NCBI RefSeq assembly: GCF_000340215.1
Contig: NW_006921533.1
Coordinates: forward strand, 3,956,273-4,020,272
DNA length: 64,000 bases
From: Pseudocercospora fijiensis CIRAD86
Lineage: Eukaryota > Ascomycota > Dothideomycetes > Mycosphaerellales > Mycosphaerellaceae
Direction of reading: 5' to 3'
Made by a program: the position numbers and the translations under genes. Shown one piece after another: positions 22,023 to 35,140 of the stretch (within the stretch, counting starts at the first letter, position 1; each line of letters begins with the position of its first letter). The notes beneath the pieces were generated by a model. That model worked only from the letters and a program-made list of their open reading frames with translations. It did not search any database and had not been told where the DNA came from.

Positions 22023-25009
22023 ATGGTCACGTCCACGCGCCTTCAAGGCGGCGCGGGAAAGCGCAAGCACTACTTCGATGATGGTGACGAAGACGAAGAC
22101 GTCAAGCCTGTGATAAGCCTGCTGGACACAACAGATGACTCCAACTCCGACTTCGACTCCGACATATCTGACGATATCGACAACCAGTCTAACATCACCG
22201 GTCAATGCGAATACTCTGAGACCGATGAGACGTTTCCCCAATGCGTGGCTTACGACAAAGATTTCGCGCAAGTCGCAACAGATCTTGTCAGCATCCCAAA
22301 AGGTGCTCTACAGATCCTTAGAGGAAGCCACTGCCGCAACAGCCGCGTTCAAGGATGCCGATCCAACGCAGAACTGCTCTCTACTATTCCATCAGCGAAG
22401 AAAGACAAGATTGCACTGCTTGGCAACACCGGCGCTGGTAGGTTATGACCATTCCTGGCATCACCACATCACTGACACAATATAGGCAAAAGCTCTCTTC
22501 TCAATTCGTTGCTCGACATGCCTTACTTGGCGAAAGCTGTAAGTTCATCCCAATTTTGGTGTTGGCAAAGTCTAACAGATGTGCAGATGGCTGGTGGCTC
22601 ATCCTGTACCTATGTCGGCAGCGAATACTCTTCACCTTTCACTGGTCAGACGAAGCCTTTCGCCGCCAAAATCGAATACTTCGGGATTGACGCTATCGAA
22701 GAGTTGCTCTCACGCATGCTACAAGATTACAATAGGTGGAATTTCCAGGAGCAACCAGACTGGGACGAAGACGAGAAGCAGGAATTGAAGCGGCTGTCAA
22801 CAACTGCGTTCACCACTTTCCGATCCCTCTTCTGCGACCAAGAGCCTTTCGAATCTCCTCGCGCTGCGACAGACTTCCTGCTGTCAAAATTTCAGGACGA
22901 TGGTGAAGCTCTTGTCACGATGGTGACCTGGTGCAAGTCCCTCCTTGAAGAGAAAGAGGCTGACGAGGATGACCATGTCGAGTTCATCGATGCTGCAACA
23001 CAAACCGAATTCCTTGAGCAGCTAGAGCCGTTGGTCAGTTCCAACTCGCGGTTCGAGAGACCAGCGCTATGGCCTTTGGTGCGAAAAGTCCGGTAAGTTC
23101 TCACTGCGCCTGACCATTGCGCTTCCGCTAATGAATCACAGCATCGGTCTCGAAGCGCCAAGAATCCTCAGATACGTCACCCTCGTCGATCTACCTGGTA
23201 TTTGCCTGCCCTCACACCTTCCTCCATGTATCTTGCTAATCTGTGAAAGGCCTCGACGATGTCAATAAAGTGAGAGTCAATGCCAGCCTCGACATCATGC
23301 GAGATTGCGATGCGCTCTGGATCGTAACCAAAATCGACCGAGCAATCACTGACAGCAGTGTCGATTCGCTCTTGATGAGGTACGGCCGGTCATTCAAGAT
23401 GGCAGTCGTGTGTACTGGAATCGACGACAATCTTGACCCTCAACTCCCGGCGCATCTAGAGAACGAAGGGCAAAGCGTGGGAGAGCACCATACTCTCTTG
23501 CAGGATGAGAGACAGCTTCGAAGCTTGACAAGGCATCTGCCAAAGAAGATTGAGACTCGTAACGCAAAGCTCCAGGGTCGTGGCAAGACCAAGTCAAAGA
23601 AGCAAAAGTTACTCACTGAGAAGACCAAGGAAAAACTTCAGAGTGAGATTAGAGAGTACGAGGAACGTCTGAAGGCGGCCGAAGATGAACTTCCAAAAGT
23701 GGCCTTAGAGCGGTTTGAGATACTCGTGGACGCTCGCAATTCGAACACGATCCGCCGATTGAAGGCAGAGAAGAATGACCATCTTCCGACTGGAAAGTCC
23801 TTGGAGGTCTTCTGTGTCTCCAACTTGCACTACGCTGCTCTCAAAGGCGCTCGCATGGTCAACGGTCCTCGCCTCGATGCGAAAGGCACCGGAATTCCGG
23901 CGATCCGCAACTGTGTCTACAGCTCAGCGGCGCCTGCGCAGCTCGAATCGCTCGAAGACTATTTCGGGCATAAGTTCAAAGTCTTCGTGGAAGGTCTGGC
24001 TATGTGGGCCAAATCGTATTCTATCGAAGGTGCTGAGGATCTTCTCGCCTCTGTCAAAGCGCCGCAAGACAAGGTCCAGGATCTCACAAACGCATACGTG
24101 GAGCGTCTTCTTGATTCGAACGAGGAGCTTAACGTCAAGCCCCTTGCTGCCAACCAAGACGATCTTGTTGCAGCTGCTCTTGCGGAACTCGACAAGAAGA
24201 AGAAATGGCATTGGGGCACCACTCGCGCCTTTCTCCGGAGGGATGGGAACCACAAAACTTCGGTGGCGCCAAAGCAGTCCTGGACAGAACAGTTCCTCTC
24301 GGCTGCATCGAAGATGCTCAACAGTTCATGGTCTGCTTTTACTGCGGGCCAGGAGACACTGACCTCACAGCTCAAAGCCGAGCTGCTCGAGCTGCTTGAG
24401 AGCGTTGAAAAATCCATCACCAGTCACCCAGCCTCCATGATCCTCCCGATGAACCGCATCAAAGAGATGCTCAAGGCTCATGTTGAGGGTATCGAACACG
24501 CTTGCCGTGATTTCGGCGAAGAATCTGCCAAAGAGCTTCGGTAAGTTCATGTTGTACTTTGACCCATAGAAAAGTTGCTAACACACGACAGAAACATCCA
24601 GCTTGACCTCAATCAAGATCGGCACTCTGGCTATTTCAGCCAGGCCATGTCCGAAGCTTACAAACAGTGCAAGGACGACTGTGGTACTGGCGTCAAGAAT
24701 CGTTCGTTTGGAACGTTCGAGACGCATCTCAAGCTGTCGGAGGCTCGTTCTCCCTTCCGTGTCACCACCAAGAAGCTCAAGGCGGCAATTCAAGAAGATG
24801 CCAAAGCCAAGAGTAAGGTGCTTGAACGCAAGGTACACGACATTCTCAAAGACATATACCGCCAGTTTGAGGACATGGTCGATGAGAAGCTGGACGATCA
24901 CGCCGAGGAGGAACTTCGTCGTGAGTTCAGACGCTTCCTGGAGACTGCCGAAGAGAAAATCGAGGAGGTGAGAGCAGATCTGGCTCGAATCAAGCGCCGG
25001 TACGACTGA
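22023..25009 (+). CDS. Dynamin-like GTPase, related to nuclear GTPase SLIP-GC
   Basis: Six exons (22023-22437, 22486-22538, 22587-23092, 23142-23197, 23250-24540, 24592-25009) join in phase to 912 aa; all introns are 48-52 bp GT-AG. The P-loop GNTGAGKS is at residues 134-141, split by intron 1. The G3 motif DLPG is at 341-344, split by intron 4. A TKID motif (G4) lies near 370. The N-terminus is acidic (DDGDEDEDVKP). Two helical, Lys/Glu-rich coiled-coil regions follow the G domain (about 425-480 and 790-905). The layout matches fungal proteins annotated as SLIP-GC-like, large dynamin-superfamily GTPases with poorly known roles in fungi. The upstream in-frame ATG at 21876 would add 49 residues but looks non-coding. 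Confidence 0.88.
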
Positions 25010-25485
25010 AACGAAGCATGAGAGAGAGATTTTCTGGGGCAGGCATGGCTCGTCCGTTTGCATTAGCGTAGCGCGAAAGGGCTGCTACAGATATCTGCGG
25101 GCAGATACAAGCACACAGCGTAGGCACCAGCGTAGAAGACTCCTTGACAGGCTACGCTAGCTAGTCAATGAATAATGTGCTGGAGATCCATCCCTGCGAA
25201 TGACCTAGACCGTTAAGAATAAACCCAGCGCTGCGCCGTGTAGATGACTAGACTGTCTCCCTGGGTCAAGTGATTCAAGAGCAATGGACGACTGGACATT
25301 TCTTCATCTCGGTCTGCCTAAGAAGCAGGCCTTGGACTAAACGCGTTCATCGCTGCCGCCGCAGTTATAAGTTCTCGATAACGCCTCGAACTCCTGCGCG
25401 ACCAAACCCAGCTTGTCCTGCGCTCCCATGCTCTCGTTACATCCCGCCATTCGAGGCCATTAGACATCGCTCTTCACTCATGCTA
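25010..25485. other. Convergent intergenic region
   Basis: This holds the 3' ends of the GTPase (+) and Rab11 (-) genes. The open frame on the plus strand at 25270-25536 is antisense to the Rab11 3' end and is not supported. Nothing else is seen. Confidence 0.5.
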
Positions 25486-26983
<1,498 letters not shown>

Positions 26984-28432
26984 ATGGCCGAATCAGATCC
27001 AGAATACGATGCTGGCTCTGACGATGACGTCCCGACGAATGGCGCTGGGCGTTCTGGGAAAGGCAAAAGTCGCGCCATGACCTCCAGGCCCAAGGATAGA
27101 GCACAAGCAACATGGGAGTCCGGAGTGAACCGCGGATGGGAGCTGCAGGAATCAGCAGACGGCGGTATTGAAGATGTACTCGGCGGTATTGAAGAAGCCG
27201 GCAAGCGCAAAAGGTAGGCCGTAGCGGCATTTCTGCTGAGGATCAGGCTCTAAACGAAAGGTAGGCTTCTCAAAGATACAACTCCTCTGCAGCGCGGCAT
27301 CATTCGACATACTTTACTGATCATAGATCTGTCTGCGGCCATGGCGGAGAAGGATCTCCGGCCGACGAGACATTTACTAACAATCTCGAATACTGTGGCA
27401 TTCATACGCGAATACTTCGAGCAAAATCCCATTTCACAGCTTGGTATTCTAGGCATGAGGGACGGCGTAGCACTTCGCGTCAGCGACATGTCCGGCAACC
27501 CAAACGTTCACATCGCGGCCGTACGAGCACTGCGCGGCACCGATCCTAAGGGGAGCGCTTCTCTGCAGAATGCTCTTGACATGGCACGCGCTGCGCTCTA
27601 CCATACGCCTTCACATGGCACTCGAGAAGTTGTCATAATTCTGGGAGCATTATCAAGTTCAGACCCGGGAGACATACACGACACTATCAAAGCATGCATC
27701 AAGGACAAGATCCGAGTTAATATTATCGGTCTTGCTGCACAGATGCAGATATGTGCAGAAATCGCGCGGAAGACTAATCAAGGCGCTACCAACTGCTACA
27801 ATGTTGCAGTTGATGAAGTGCATTATCGGGAGCTTTTCATGGGTATCACAACGCCACCAGTCGTACGAGCCACAGACACGGAGGCTCAGAAACGAAACCA
27901 AGCTGCTTTGCTTATGATGGGGTTCCCTTCGCGAATCGTCGAAGGAAAGGCCACGCTATGTGCTTGTCATGGCAACCTGACTCGAGGAGGCTATCTATGC
28001 AGTAGGTGCAAGGCGAAAGTTTGCAACTTACCTGCGACTTGCCCAACTTGCGATCTCACGTTGATCCTTTCGACACACTTGGCCCGATCATATCACCATC
28101 TCTTCCCCCTCCAGAACTGGGACGAAGTGTCCTGGGAGCGTGCACAAGAGAAAGGCAGCATCGCTTGCTATGGGTGTCACTCTGCCTTTCCTTCTCTCTG
28201 GAGCTCGACAGATGAGACTAATGGTGCCAGCCATACAAGAACCCGCCCGAAGAGAGCTGAGGGAGCATCGGAGTCAAGCAGGTATGAGTGTCGGACATGT
28301 CAGAACCATTTCTGCATCGACTGCGATGTCTTCTGCCACGAGGTGGCCCACAACTGCCCTGGATGCCAGAGCAACGCATATCTGCCAGGCATGACGAACG
28401 GTGCTGATGAGAATGGAAGTAGCCCTGGCTGA
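26984..28432 (+). CDS. SSL1: TFIIH core subunit SSL1 (p44)
   Basis: Two exons, 26984-27213 and 27265-28432, join in phase to 465 aa through a 51-bp GT-AG intron. The acceptor just before CTTCTCAAAG is the one that keeps the conserved LLKDTTPLQRGIIR. The Ssl1-like von Willebrand A domain spans about residues 95-270 (LLIIDLSAAM, QLGILGMRDGVA, REVVIILGALSSSDPGDI, INIIGLAAQ-like). The C-terminal half has a four-Cys zinc finger (CACHGNLTRGGYLCSRCKAKV, then CPTCDL) and a RING-like finger (CRTCQNHFCIDCDVFCHE, then CPGC). In TFIIH this subunit regulates the Rad3/XPD helicase in nucleotide excision repair and transcription initiation. Confidence 0.95.
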
Positions 28433-28758
28433 AATATTCACGCAACAGGACATCAAAGAAGCCACAATGCTGCAGCGCACGAACTACCTGGACTATGGCA
28501 ATCTGCGAATTGAGCTGCCCAGCCCGAGAATACTGGCCTTAGTAAGCGCAAGTATCGAGCTTTAGAATAGAGCCACCATCTTCGGCAAAACACAGAATCG
28601 AAGGGGCAGGCAGGATACGATCTCACCTGAAGGATGTGGTGACGTGAACGTCGCTCCGGGGGCCAACAGAACAAGAGATGCCGAAGCAGGATCTGTAGGT
28701 CTCAAATAGTGCTCGCTAAGTCCACAAAAATCATCATGCTAGACAAAAAGCTCTATAT
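28433..28758. other. Convergent intergenic region
   Basis: This short spacer lies between the 3' ends of SSL1 (+) and the lactate dehydrogenase-like gene (-). No features are seen. Confidence 0.5.
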
Positions 28759-30288
28759 CTACAGTTTGCTCTTCACAGCATATTCTCTATACAAACCTTC
28801 CAACCCAGCAGCACCGTCGAAAATATCTCTCTCAACAGCTCTGGCATTCACGTATTGTGGTCCCAATTGCTCCACCTTCTCCACACCCAGCAATCGCATT
28901 GCCGTCTCGGTCTCTGCCTTCAAGATTTCAAAGACACGTTCTACTCCAGCTTGTCCACCAGCTCCGTTTCCGAAGAGTGGTGCTCGACCCAGCCCAACAG
29001 CCTTCGCGCCCAATGCGAGAGCTTTGACGACATCCGTTCCTCTCTTAATACCACCATCGACATACACCTCAATCTTGTCAAGAACTTCTGGACAATACTT
29101 CTTAATCTCAAGCAGAGTATGAATCGCCGGCGGTGCGGTGTCCAGAGCACGTCCACCGTGATTCGAAAGAATGATACCTGCGACTTGCGGTGCATGGAGG
29201 GAAGCAAGGTATGCATCTTCATGCGTCTGCAATCCCTTGAGAATTATCGGAAGCTTCGTATGTTGCGCCAGCCAAGGTAGTGTAGTCTTCCAAGTAAGAT
29301 CAGGTGCTGTACCCGCAAAAAGTGCTTTGCCTACACCTCCATCTCCACCAATTGAGATACCCTCTGCATCGCTTTCGGGCGCTGAAGACTCCGTGGGCTT
29401 GCTCGCGGAACCGGATTGTACTCCACTTCTCACGGGCAGATTTGAACCCACGTTCTTCACTCTTTCATCGTGCTCTCGCTTCCCAGGCACGGGCGCGTCC
29501 AATGTTAGACATATAAATTTGACTTGCGGTAGCTTGTGTATTCGTGCAATCATGTCCTCGCTCTTCTTCCTCTCTGTCTGAACATAAAGCTGCCAGCCAA
29601 AGACCTGGTCTGGTGCAGCGCCTTCTATGATCTGCTCTGGCGTCTGGCTAGCATTGTTCGAGATGATCTGTGCTGCTCCAAATTTCGCTGCTGCTCTTGC
29701 GATACCGCGCTCACCATCTGAATGTCCCAATCTCGCCATTGCCGCAGGAGACACGAAGAATGGTACAGAGACCTTATTCCCGAGAATCGTGGTCGAGGTA
29801 TCGCAATTTGTACAGTCGACGAATATCCTAGGTCGAAGAAGGATGTCGCGGTAGACTGTGTTGTTGAAGGTCTTGCTGTATAAATCATCTCCAGCAGAGT
29901 AGTAGTATCCCCAAGCTTTCCTACTGATCTTCTTCGTTGCGAGATCTTCAATATCGTCGAGGTTTAGACATTCGTCGAGGGTGGGAATGTATTGTTCGGC
30001 AGCTGCTCCATCTTCTACCGGTGCCTTCTCTTCTGCAGGCAATGTAGCCTCATCGATCTTGCCCAGCTTAGCAGATTGGGGAAGGGCACCTTCTAGGGTG
30101 CCCGGGGGATGTATTGGATCGTATTCTTCTGTAGCGTCTGCTCCGGCGAGCTGGAGAATGACCTTACTGCCACCTGGATGGTCTGGGAGGAAGGACGTGA
30201 CATCGTAGACATTGCCGTATAGAATCACCCAGCAAGACTCTTTCGACTTGTGCTGTTGGACTTCATGGAATGTGAACGTCTTGGCCAT
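28759..30288 (-). CDS. Cytochrome b5-FMN L-lactate/hydroxy-acid dehydrogenase with C-terminal SKL
   Basis: This is an intronless gene of 509 aa. Residues 1-80 form a cytochrome b5 domain with the haem motif HPGG (His37) and a second His near 60. From about 105 to 490 comes an FMN-dependent alpha-hydroxy-acid dehydrogenase barrel with [29 protein letters not shown], the active-site lysine in IILKG and SNHGGRALD (catalytic His/Arg). Yeast flavocytochrome b2 (CYB2) has this same order but carries a mitochondrial presequence. Here the protein starts directly with [10 protein letters not shown] and ends YAVKSKL, a canonical PTS1 peroxisome signal. Electron acceptor and substrate (lactate or another 2-hydroxy acid) cannot be fixed from sequence. 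It is convergent with SSL1. Confidence 0.92.
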   Translation of the reverse strand: MAKTFTFHEVQQHKSKESCWVILYGNVYDVTSFLPDHPGGSKVILQLAGADATEEYDPIHPPGTLEGALPQSAKLGKIDEATLPAEEKAPVEDGAAAEQYIPTLDECLNLDDIEDLATKKISRKAWGYYYSAGDDLYSKTFNNTVYRDILLRPRIFVDCTNCDTSTTILGNKVSVPFFVSPAAMARLGHSDGERGIARAAAKFGAAQIISNNASQTPEQIIEGAAPDQVFGWQLYVQTERKKSEDMIARIHKLPQVKFICLTLDAPVPGKREHDERVKNVGSNLPVRSGVQSGSASKPTESSAPESDAEGISIGGDGGVGKALFAGTAPDLTWKTTLPWLAQHTKLPIILKGLQTHEDAYLASLHAPQVAGIILSNHGGRALDTAPPAIHTLLEIKKYCPEVLDKIEVYVDGGIKRGTDVVKALALGAKAVGLGRAPLFGNGAGGQAGVERVFEILKAETETAMRLLGVEKVEQLGPQYVNARAVERDIFDGAAGLEGLYREYAVKSKL

Positions 30289-30903
30289 ATCGCTCGGCCA
30301 GTGATGGTGGATTTGGTGGTAAGCGTTCTATCCAGGCTTTTGTTAAGGATGCTTGCAAAAAGCTATAGTGAGATAATTTAAGCAAAGTATGTCATGGGCA
30401 CTGGAGGTCAGCGCTCACACTGTTGGGTCTATCTACGGCGGAACTAATCGACTGCATATCGTTGGCCGCTTTGCACCGGCACGCGGCCATTGAATCCTCG
30501 AATCTTGTCTTTCGGCGACTGCTCGTCCGCAGGCCGAGATGGATGGCTGGGATGTCGGCATCTGAAGGCGGCAAACATGTATTAGGCAATCCGACTATAT
30601 CAAGAAGACGCGATGAGGTCTTTTCCTATGCCACCCATTCAAGTCCAGTCTCCTAGAGAAACAAAGGTCTTGCGCCACTCAACAACTCCCAACCTCAACT
30701 ATATCCTGCGATAGTTTCAGCCAAACACTACCTCTTCTGATCGCCACTGTCCGTCGTTCGCAGTCGTCCTTTATCCAGGGCAGAAAGTTCGAGCTAGTCG
30801 TCCAAGAGGACACCTTCGTGATCGAGTTGCGACTCATCGAGCAGAAAGATACGGAGCATCTCCCAGCCTATCGACTTCATCAGCTATGCCCTTTCCTGGT
30901 GAG
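30289..30903. other. Intergenic
   Basis: This is the upstream region of the hydroxy-acid dehydrogenase and the 3' region of the F-box-like gene. Open frames of 65-77 codons overlap on both strands without support. No repeats or RNA genes are seen. Confidence 0.5.
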
Positions 30904-31798
30904 CTAGATCGCTCCATCAACGCGCTTACCAGTGATTTCATCCACAGTCTTGGCCAGGACACGGCATGCCTCGCCACCCTCAATTTCGAAGTCGTTCTCA
31001 TTTTCGTCTACGCCGCTCAAGGCGAGGACGGAATCGAGTAAATCATCGATGGTGAAACCACTGTCAGACTGAGACTCGACCATTCCATCATCGATATTCA
31101 ATTCGATGACCGACGGGCTCGTGATCATCATTCGCTTGAAGGACGATGTGGATTCTTGCAGCTTGCTGAGCAGATCGCTCTTATCGTCGTAGTCTGACTC
31201 GAAGTGGAGGGTACGTTCTTGTTGCTCGCTCATTCTCAGTGCGAAGATCTCATTGAGACCCAAATACAGTCCATTTTCTTTCTCGTAATACCTGGAGGCA
31301 GTGGGTACATTGCTTAGCAAAGGTTCGGACTGCGGCGAAGGGAACGACGATGCTATCGGGATTCACACGCTCGAGATTCAGGCAAGCCCACTCATGGCTC
31401 GAGTCTGTTGGCACACTTACCACTGTTTGCAATACAGCTCGTCGAACTCTTCATCGTACATGCTATCGACAGCGTGAGCAAACGGAAGACCAGTAGAAGG
31501 CCTGGAATACTCACACTGCAATGAATGGATTCAGGATAGGTGTGACCCTTTGACCATTCTGGTCTGCCCAACAATGGACAGGGCCGCTTTTGTCACCACA
31601 GGCTCTCTGGCGACGCCAAGCTGCTCTGCCGTCCGTTGCGGGCTCCAGAAAAAGCGCGCGACGTATCCAGATGGAAGTTTCGATAGTGTCACAGAAAGCC
31701 TTGTTGACCTGCTTCGCTGCGAGGATGCTGCGCAAAGGAAGAGAAAGGATGATGTTTTCCAAGAGCTCCGGAAGTGCAAATACGGTGGCTGCAGCCAT
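30904..31798 (-). CDS. F-box-like small protein
   Basis: Three exons (31798-31515, 31462-31421, 31291-30904) join in phase to 237 aa. The middle exon is only 42 bp, and its donor/acceptor choice is fixed by phase (CKQW joined to YYEKENGLYLG). Residues 3-45 (TVFALPELLENIILSLPLRSILAAKQVNKAFCDTI) match the F-box-like pattern common in Dothideomycete hypothetical proteins. The rest is acidic (SDYDDKSDLL, NDFEIEGGEA). F-box proteins usually recruit targets to SCF ubiquitin ligases, but the substrate and even Skp1 binding are unproven here. Confidence 0.7.
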
Positions 31799-32282
31799 GA
31801 TGAGGATGTTGCGTAGCGATTCTGAAAGAGCAGATTGGAAGTGTTGAGGCCAAGAATCAAGAATGGAGGCAGCACAGGCGAGGGGCCGCGTAAGGCAGAG
31901 AAGGCAGGAGCGAGAAATTTGCTTCGTGCCTTCCACGGTAACAATGCTGGATCGGGAAGGAGCTGAAGTTGCAAACGCCCGCACAACATCGGCTGGTCGA
32001 CGAAGGATGTCAGTGCGCAGATCAGATCAGCGCCCGTCAATGTGGAAATGCCTCACCAAACAATCAACATGTGGTAGTACTGCTCCATTCGTCTCACATG
32101 CGGACCTCGTAGCCTTCTGGCTCGCGTTCCAAGCACAGAGGCACATGCAATAGCCGGCCTGCTTCATGCACCCGTCAGCAGCGCATGATAGGACTGCGCA
32201 GCCCAGATCGTCGAAGCAAACTCAACGCATCCGCGTGTCCTCCCATCTCAATCAATATGATCGTTGCATTCAGAGTGGTGCG
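31799..32282. other. Intergenic between F-box-like gene and CWC21
   Basis: Two minus-strand genes face the same way here. The overlapping open frames (88-169 codons on both strands) are extensions or shadows of the F-box-like gene and its upstream region. No other signal is visible. Confidence 0.4.
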
Positions 32283-32844
32283 TCAGTCACGATCGCGCTC
32301 GTCGCCCTTTGCTCGCTCCCTCTCTGCTTCCACCCGCTTTTCCTCTTGCTTGCGCCAATGACTGCCTTCCTCGTAGTCTTTGGATATGCCAAATGCTTTG
32401 CGTAATCTCTCACTTTCCTCAATCTTTGCCTTCGCGATCTCGTGAACTTGATGCTGCTTCAGACCGCGCGCATTACCACCTCTTGGCCTTGAGGCCGGCT
32501 CTCTCTCGAGCTTCTTGCGCAGCGCATCGCATTGGTCGTCAATGTCGTCTTCGTCCACACTGCCAGGTTCATCAGTGACTTGTGTACTCGATGCGAAAAT
32601 CGTCCTGAACCCACCCCTCATCTTCCAGCTTGTCGCGTAGCTCAAACACCTTCACCTCAATCTCTCGCTTCCGATCATGCTCTAGGATTTCCTTGTCCGG
32701 TTGACGCTGCTTGTACCTCGCCGAATCTACGGTGTCTTTCGATGGATACGGTTGATCGCGCGGTCTTAAATTTGCAGAATTCCGTTGTACATAGCCACTT
32801 GTCCCGGAACCTCGAGGAGTGCTCAAGCCAACGTTAGAAGACAT
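32283..32844 (-). CDS. CWC21: Pre-mRNA splicing factor CWC21
   Basis: Two exons, 32844-32615 and 32559-32283, join through a 55-bp GT-AG intron to 168 aa. The start MSSNVGLSTPRGSGTSGYVQ is the near-invariant CWC21/SRm300 N-terminus. The cwf21 domain follows (residues about 55-100: DREILEH-like, VKVFELRDKLEDEGVDEDD). The C-terminal tail is Lys/Arg/Glu-rich and low-complexity. CWC21 sits in the catalytic spliceosome, contacting Prp8 and Snu114. The gene diverges from CDC123 with 207 bp between start codons. Confidence 0.93.
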
Positions 32845-33051
32845 TTCTGTGTCGATTTATGATCGTTGAGTTGGCAATGTGAGAATGGAGGGTAGATCTA
32901 TTCTGAGATCGTAGGTGGAGCTTCGGCTCAGCCCTAGCCGCTGCAGAAGACATCCATGCAGCAAGCATGTGAGTGTGAGCTAGCGCGAGCTTGAGTCATC
33001 ATCGAAAGTCTAGCGTGTTCGACTTCTGGAAAACTACCAACACTTCGAATA

Positions 33052-34380
33052 ATGTCGAATGACCACGAAGAAGACAACATGCCTGCCCTTCTTAACGGAG
33101 ATGCGGCGACGCCCAACACGGAACCAGCACTCCCATTTCCGCCCGTCACCAAATCACATATCCTCAATTGCGCGTACTCATCCTGGTTCCCGAAGTATAG
33201 GGCGATCACCCCCAAGTCAAGAGTCATTCCACTCACGAAGCCGTTCGTCGACTACCTCCGCGCAGATGCGATAGTCCTTCCAGACGACGAAGACCCACCT
33301 ACATTATCTGACAATGACAGTGCGTATATCTCGTCATCGACGCACGATGATGATGAGGAGGAGGAGGAGGAGCAGGAAGACGTCGCTGCAGAATGGCGAC
33401 AAGTACACCAGGCCATTAGAGCCACAATTGCAGAACTTGGAGGAAAGGTCATTCCCAAGCTCAATTGGTCAGCGCCAAAGGATGCGACCTTCATGAACGC
33501 AAACACAATGGAATGCAAAAAGCCATCCGACATCTATCTACTTCTGAAGAGTTCAGACTTCATCACTCACGATCTCGAGCACGCGTTCGATGATTGCGTC
33601 TCAGAATCGAGTGACGAAGAGGATATGACGACCGATAACATCGCCTACCATCTCGCCTTACGAAAGTCATTCCCATCCTGGGTCCCCAGCCTCGAGTTTC
33701 GGTGTTTCGTTCGCAACCGTAAATTGCTTTGCATCAGCCAGCGCGACCTCAACTATTACGACTTTCTGTTCAAGATGCAGGATCGAATTCAGACTGTCAT
33801 CAACGAGTTCTTCGAGGTGAGACTGCGCGATACCTTCCCAGACAAGAGCTTCGTATTCGACTGCTATATTCCGCAACCATATGAGAAAGCGTGGCTGGTC
33901 GACATCAACCCCTGGGCACTCCGCACCGATCCAATTCTCTTCAGCTGGGAGGAGTTACTCGAAATGGACGAACCGGTCGAGCCACCAATGCAGGAGGAGT
34001 TCGTGCGATTTTCAATCGACCCCGCCAAGACGAGACAGATGCTGGACCATCTTCGAGAGAGCAATCCAGAAGCTTGGGCTGCATTGCAACGCACCGAAGA
34101 AGATGTTGGCCAGCTCGAGGACGGCGAAGAGGCCACAGATTCCGAAGACGATGATGATGCTGATGAAGAGCTCTTTCTGCCCGAACTTCGACTGGTACAT
34201 CAAGGCGACCCAGAGGCTCAGTTTGCAACTCCGCAGTACTCAGCCCACAAGATGCCGAAGGACGTGGTTGAAGCATCTCAAAATGGCGAGGGCCTTATGG
34301 AGTTTGCGAAGGAGTGGCGCAAGCATTTGGAAAGAGCTCGGCAAGCCGATGCCGCTGCGAGTAGCAGCGATGATGAATGA
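33052..34380 (+). CDS. CDC123: CDC123 (D123 family) eIF2 assembly factor
   Basis: This intronless gene encodes 442 aa, within the range of fungal Cdc123. The D123 fold starts at about residue 34 (KSHILNCAYSSWFPKYRAITPKSRVIPL). An acidic insert (DDDEEEEEEQEDV, about 99-111) follows. The core includes CKKPSDIYLLLKSSDFITHDL (155-175), LEFRCFVRNRKLLCISQRDLNYYDFL (214-239) and the ATP-grasp end FVFDCYIPQPYEKAWLVDINPWA (267-289). A long acidic tail ends SSSDDE. Cdc123 is an ATP-dependent chaperone that joins eIF2 gamma and alpha subunits, linking nutrient state to translation initiation and the cell cycle. Confidence 0.96.
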   Translation: MSNDHEEDNMPALLNGDAATPNTEPALPFPPVTKSHILNCAYSSWFPKYRAITPKSRVIPLTKPFVDYLRADAIVLPDDEDPPTLSDNDSAYISSSTHDDDEEEEEEQEDVAAEWRQVHQAIRATIAELGGKVIPKLNWSAPKDATFMNANTMECKKPSDIYLLLKSSDFITHDLEHAFDDCVSESSDEEDMTTDNIAYHLALRKSFPSWVPSLEFRCFVRNRKLLCISQRDLNYYDFLFKMQDRIQTVINEFFEVRLRDTFPDKSFVFDCYIPQPYEKAWLVDINPWALRTDPILFSWEELLEMDEPVEPPMQEEFVRFSIDPAKTRQMLDHLRESNPEAWAALQRTEEDVGQLEDGEEATDSEDDDDADEELFLPELRLVHQGDPEAQFATPQYSAHKMPKDVVEASQNGEGLMEFAKEWRKHLERARQADAAASSSDDE

Positions 34381-35140
34381 ATGAATGATTGAACGATCCT
34401 ACGAGTGTATGAAGTAGATACAACACTGCAAAGTATTCAAAAGACCAGTCGCAATCCTCCCCGTCTGTCATTTCAATGCTTGAAGCTGCTCTGACGGAGC
34501 AACGACAGCCTGGTACGGGGAATTGACGGCAGTGAACAAGCGCCTACATCCCTCTATCTCTTTCAAGGAGTGCCGTCTTGAATAGCAAAGCGAGCTCTCT
34601 GAGCTCGATTGTTAAGACCGAACTACTGTCTGCGACGTGCCAACCGCTGTTTGACATAGTCACGCATCGCGGCGAATTCCTCGAATGCCAGCCAGATGGT
34701 ACTGCATGCTACGCTATCAGCCTTTACTGGAGCTTCTGATTAATTGTATTGAGCCTCTGTAGCAGGCTAGATCCATGGTCACAAAAACGCTTTACTTCGA
34801 GATCGGATCTGCCTTCCTGAATCTGACTTTGAAATGAACTTACTGCAAGTACTCAATCTCATCACACATGACGCGAGCTCAGCTTCCGGTCTGATTGAAG
34901 TCATGTGCTGCCTCAAGGCGGGAGGCTGGTTAATGCAGCAGGTTTCTGGAGCGCATCAAATTCGGAGAATTAGCGCCATCGTGATCTAATAAAGTGTGGA
35001 GAAAGCATCAGCGGTACATGGAAGCCTTGATCCACTCCAATCTCTTGGACCTCGTCTTATTATTACGAGAACACTATCCTCCCGCATCTACTGCGCCGGT
35101 GTGGTGGAGGTGTTGTGATTTACGGTGGGCGTAGAAGGAG
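34381..35140. other. Intergenic
   Basis: The stretch holds the 3' UTR of CDC123 and the upstream region of SRF1. No RNA gene, repeat or convincing frame is visible. Confidence 0.5.

Noticed and set aside
31531..32153. Open frames upstream of the F-box-like protein as extra exons
   Set aside because: The F-box starts directly after the ATG at 31798, as in relatives, and the upstream sequence lacks conserved character.
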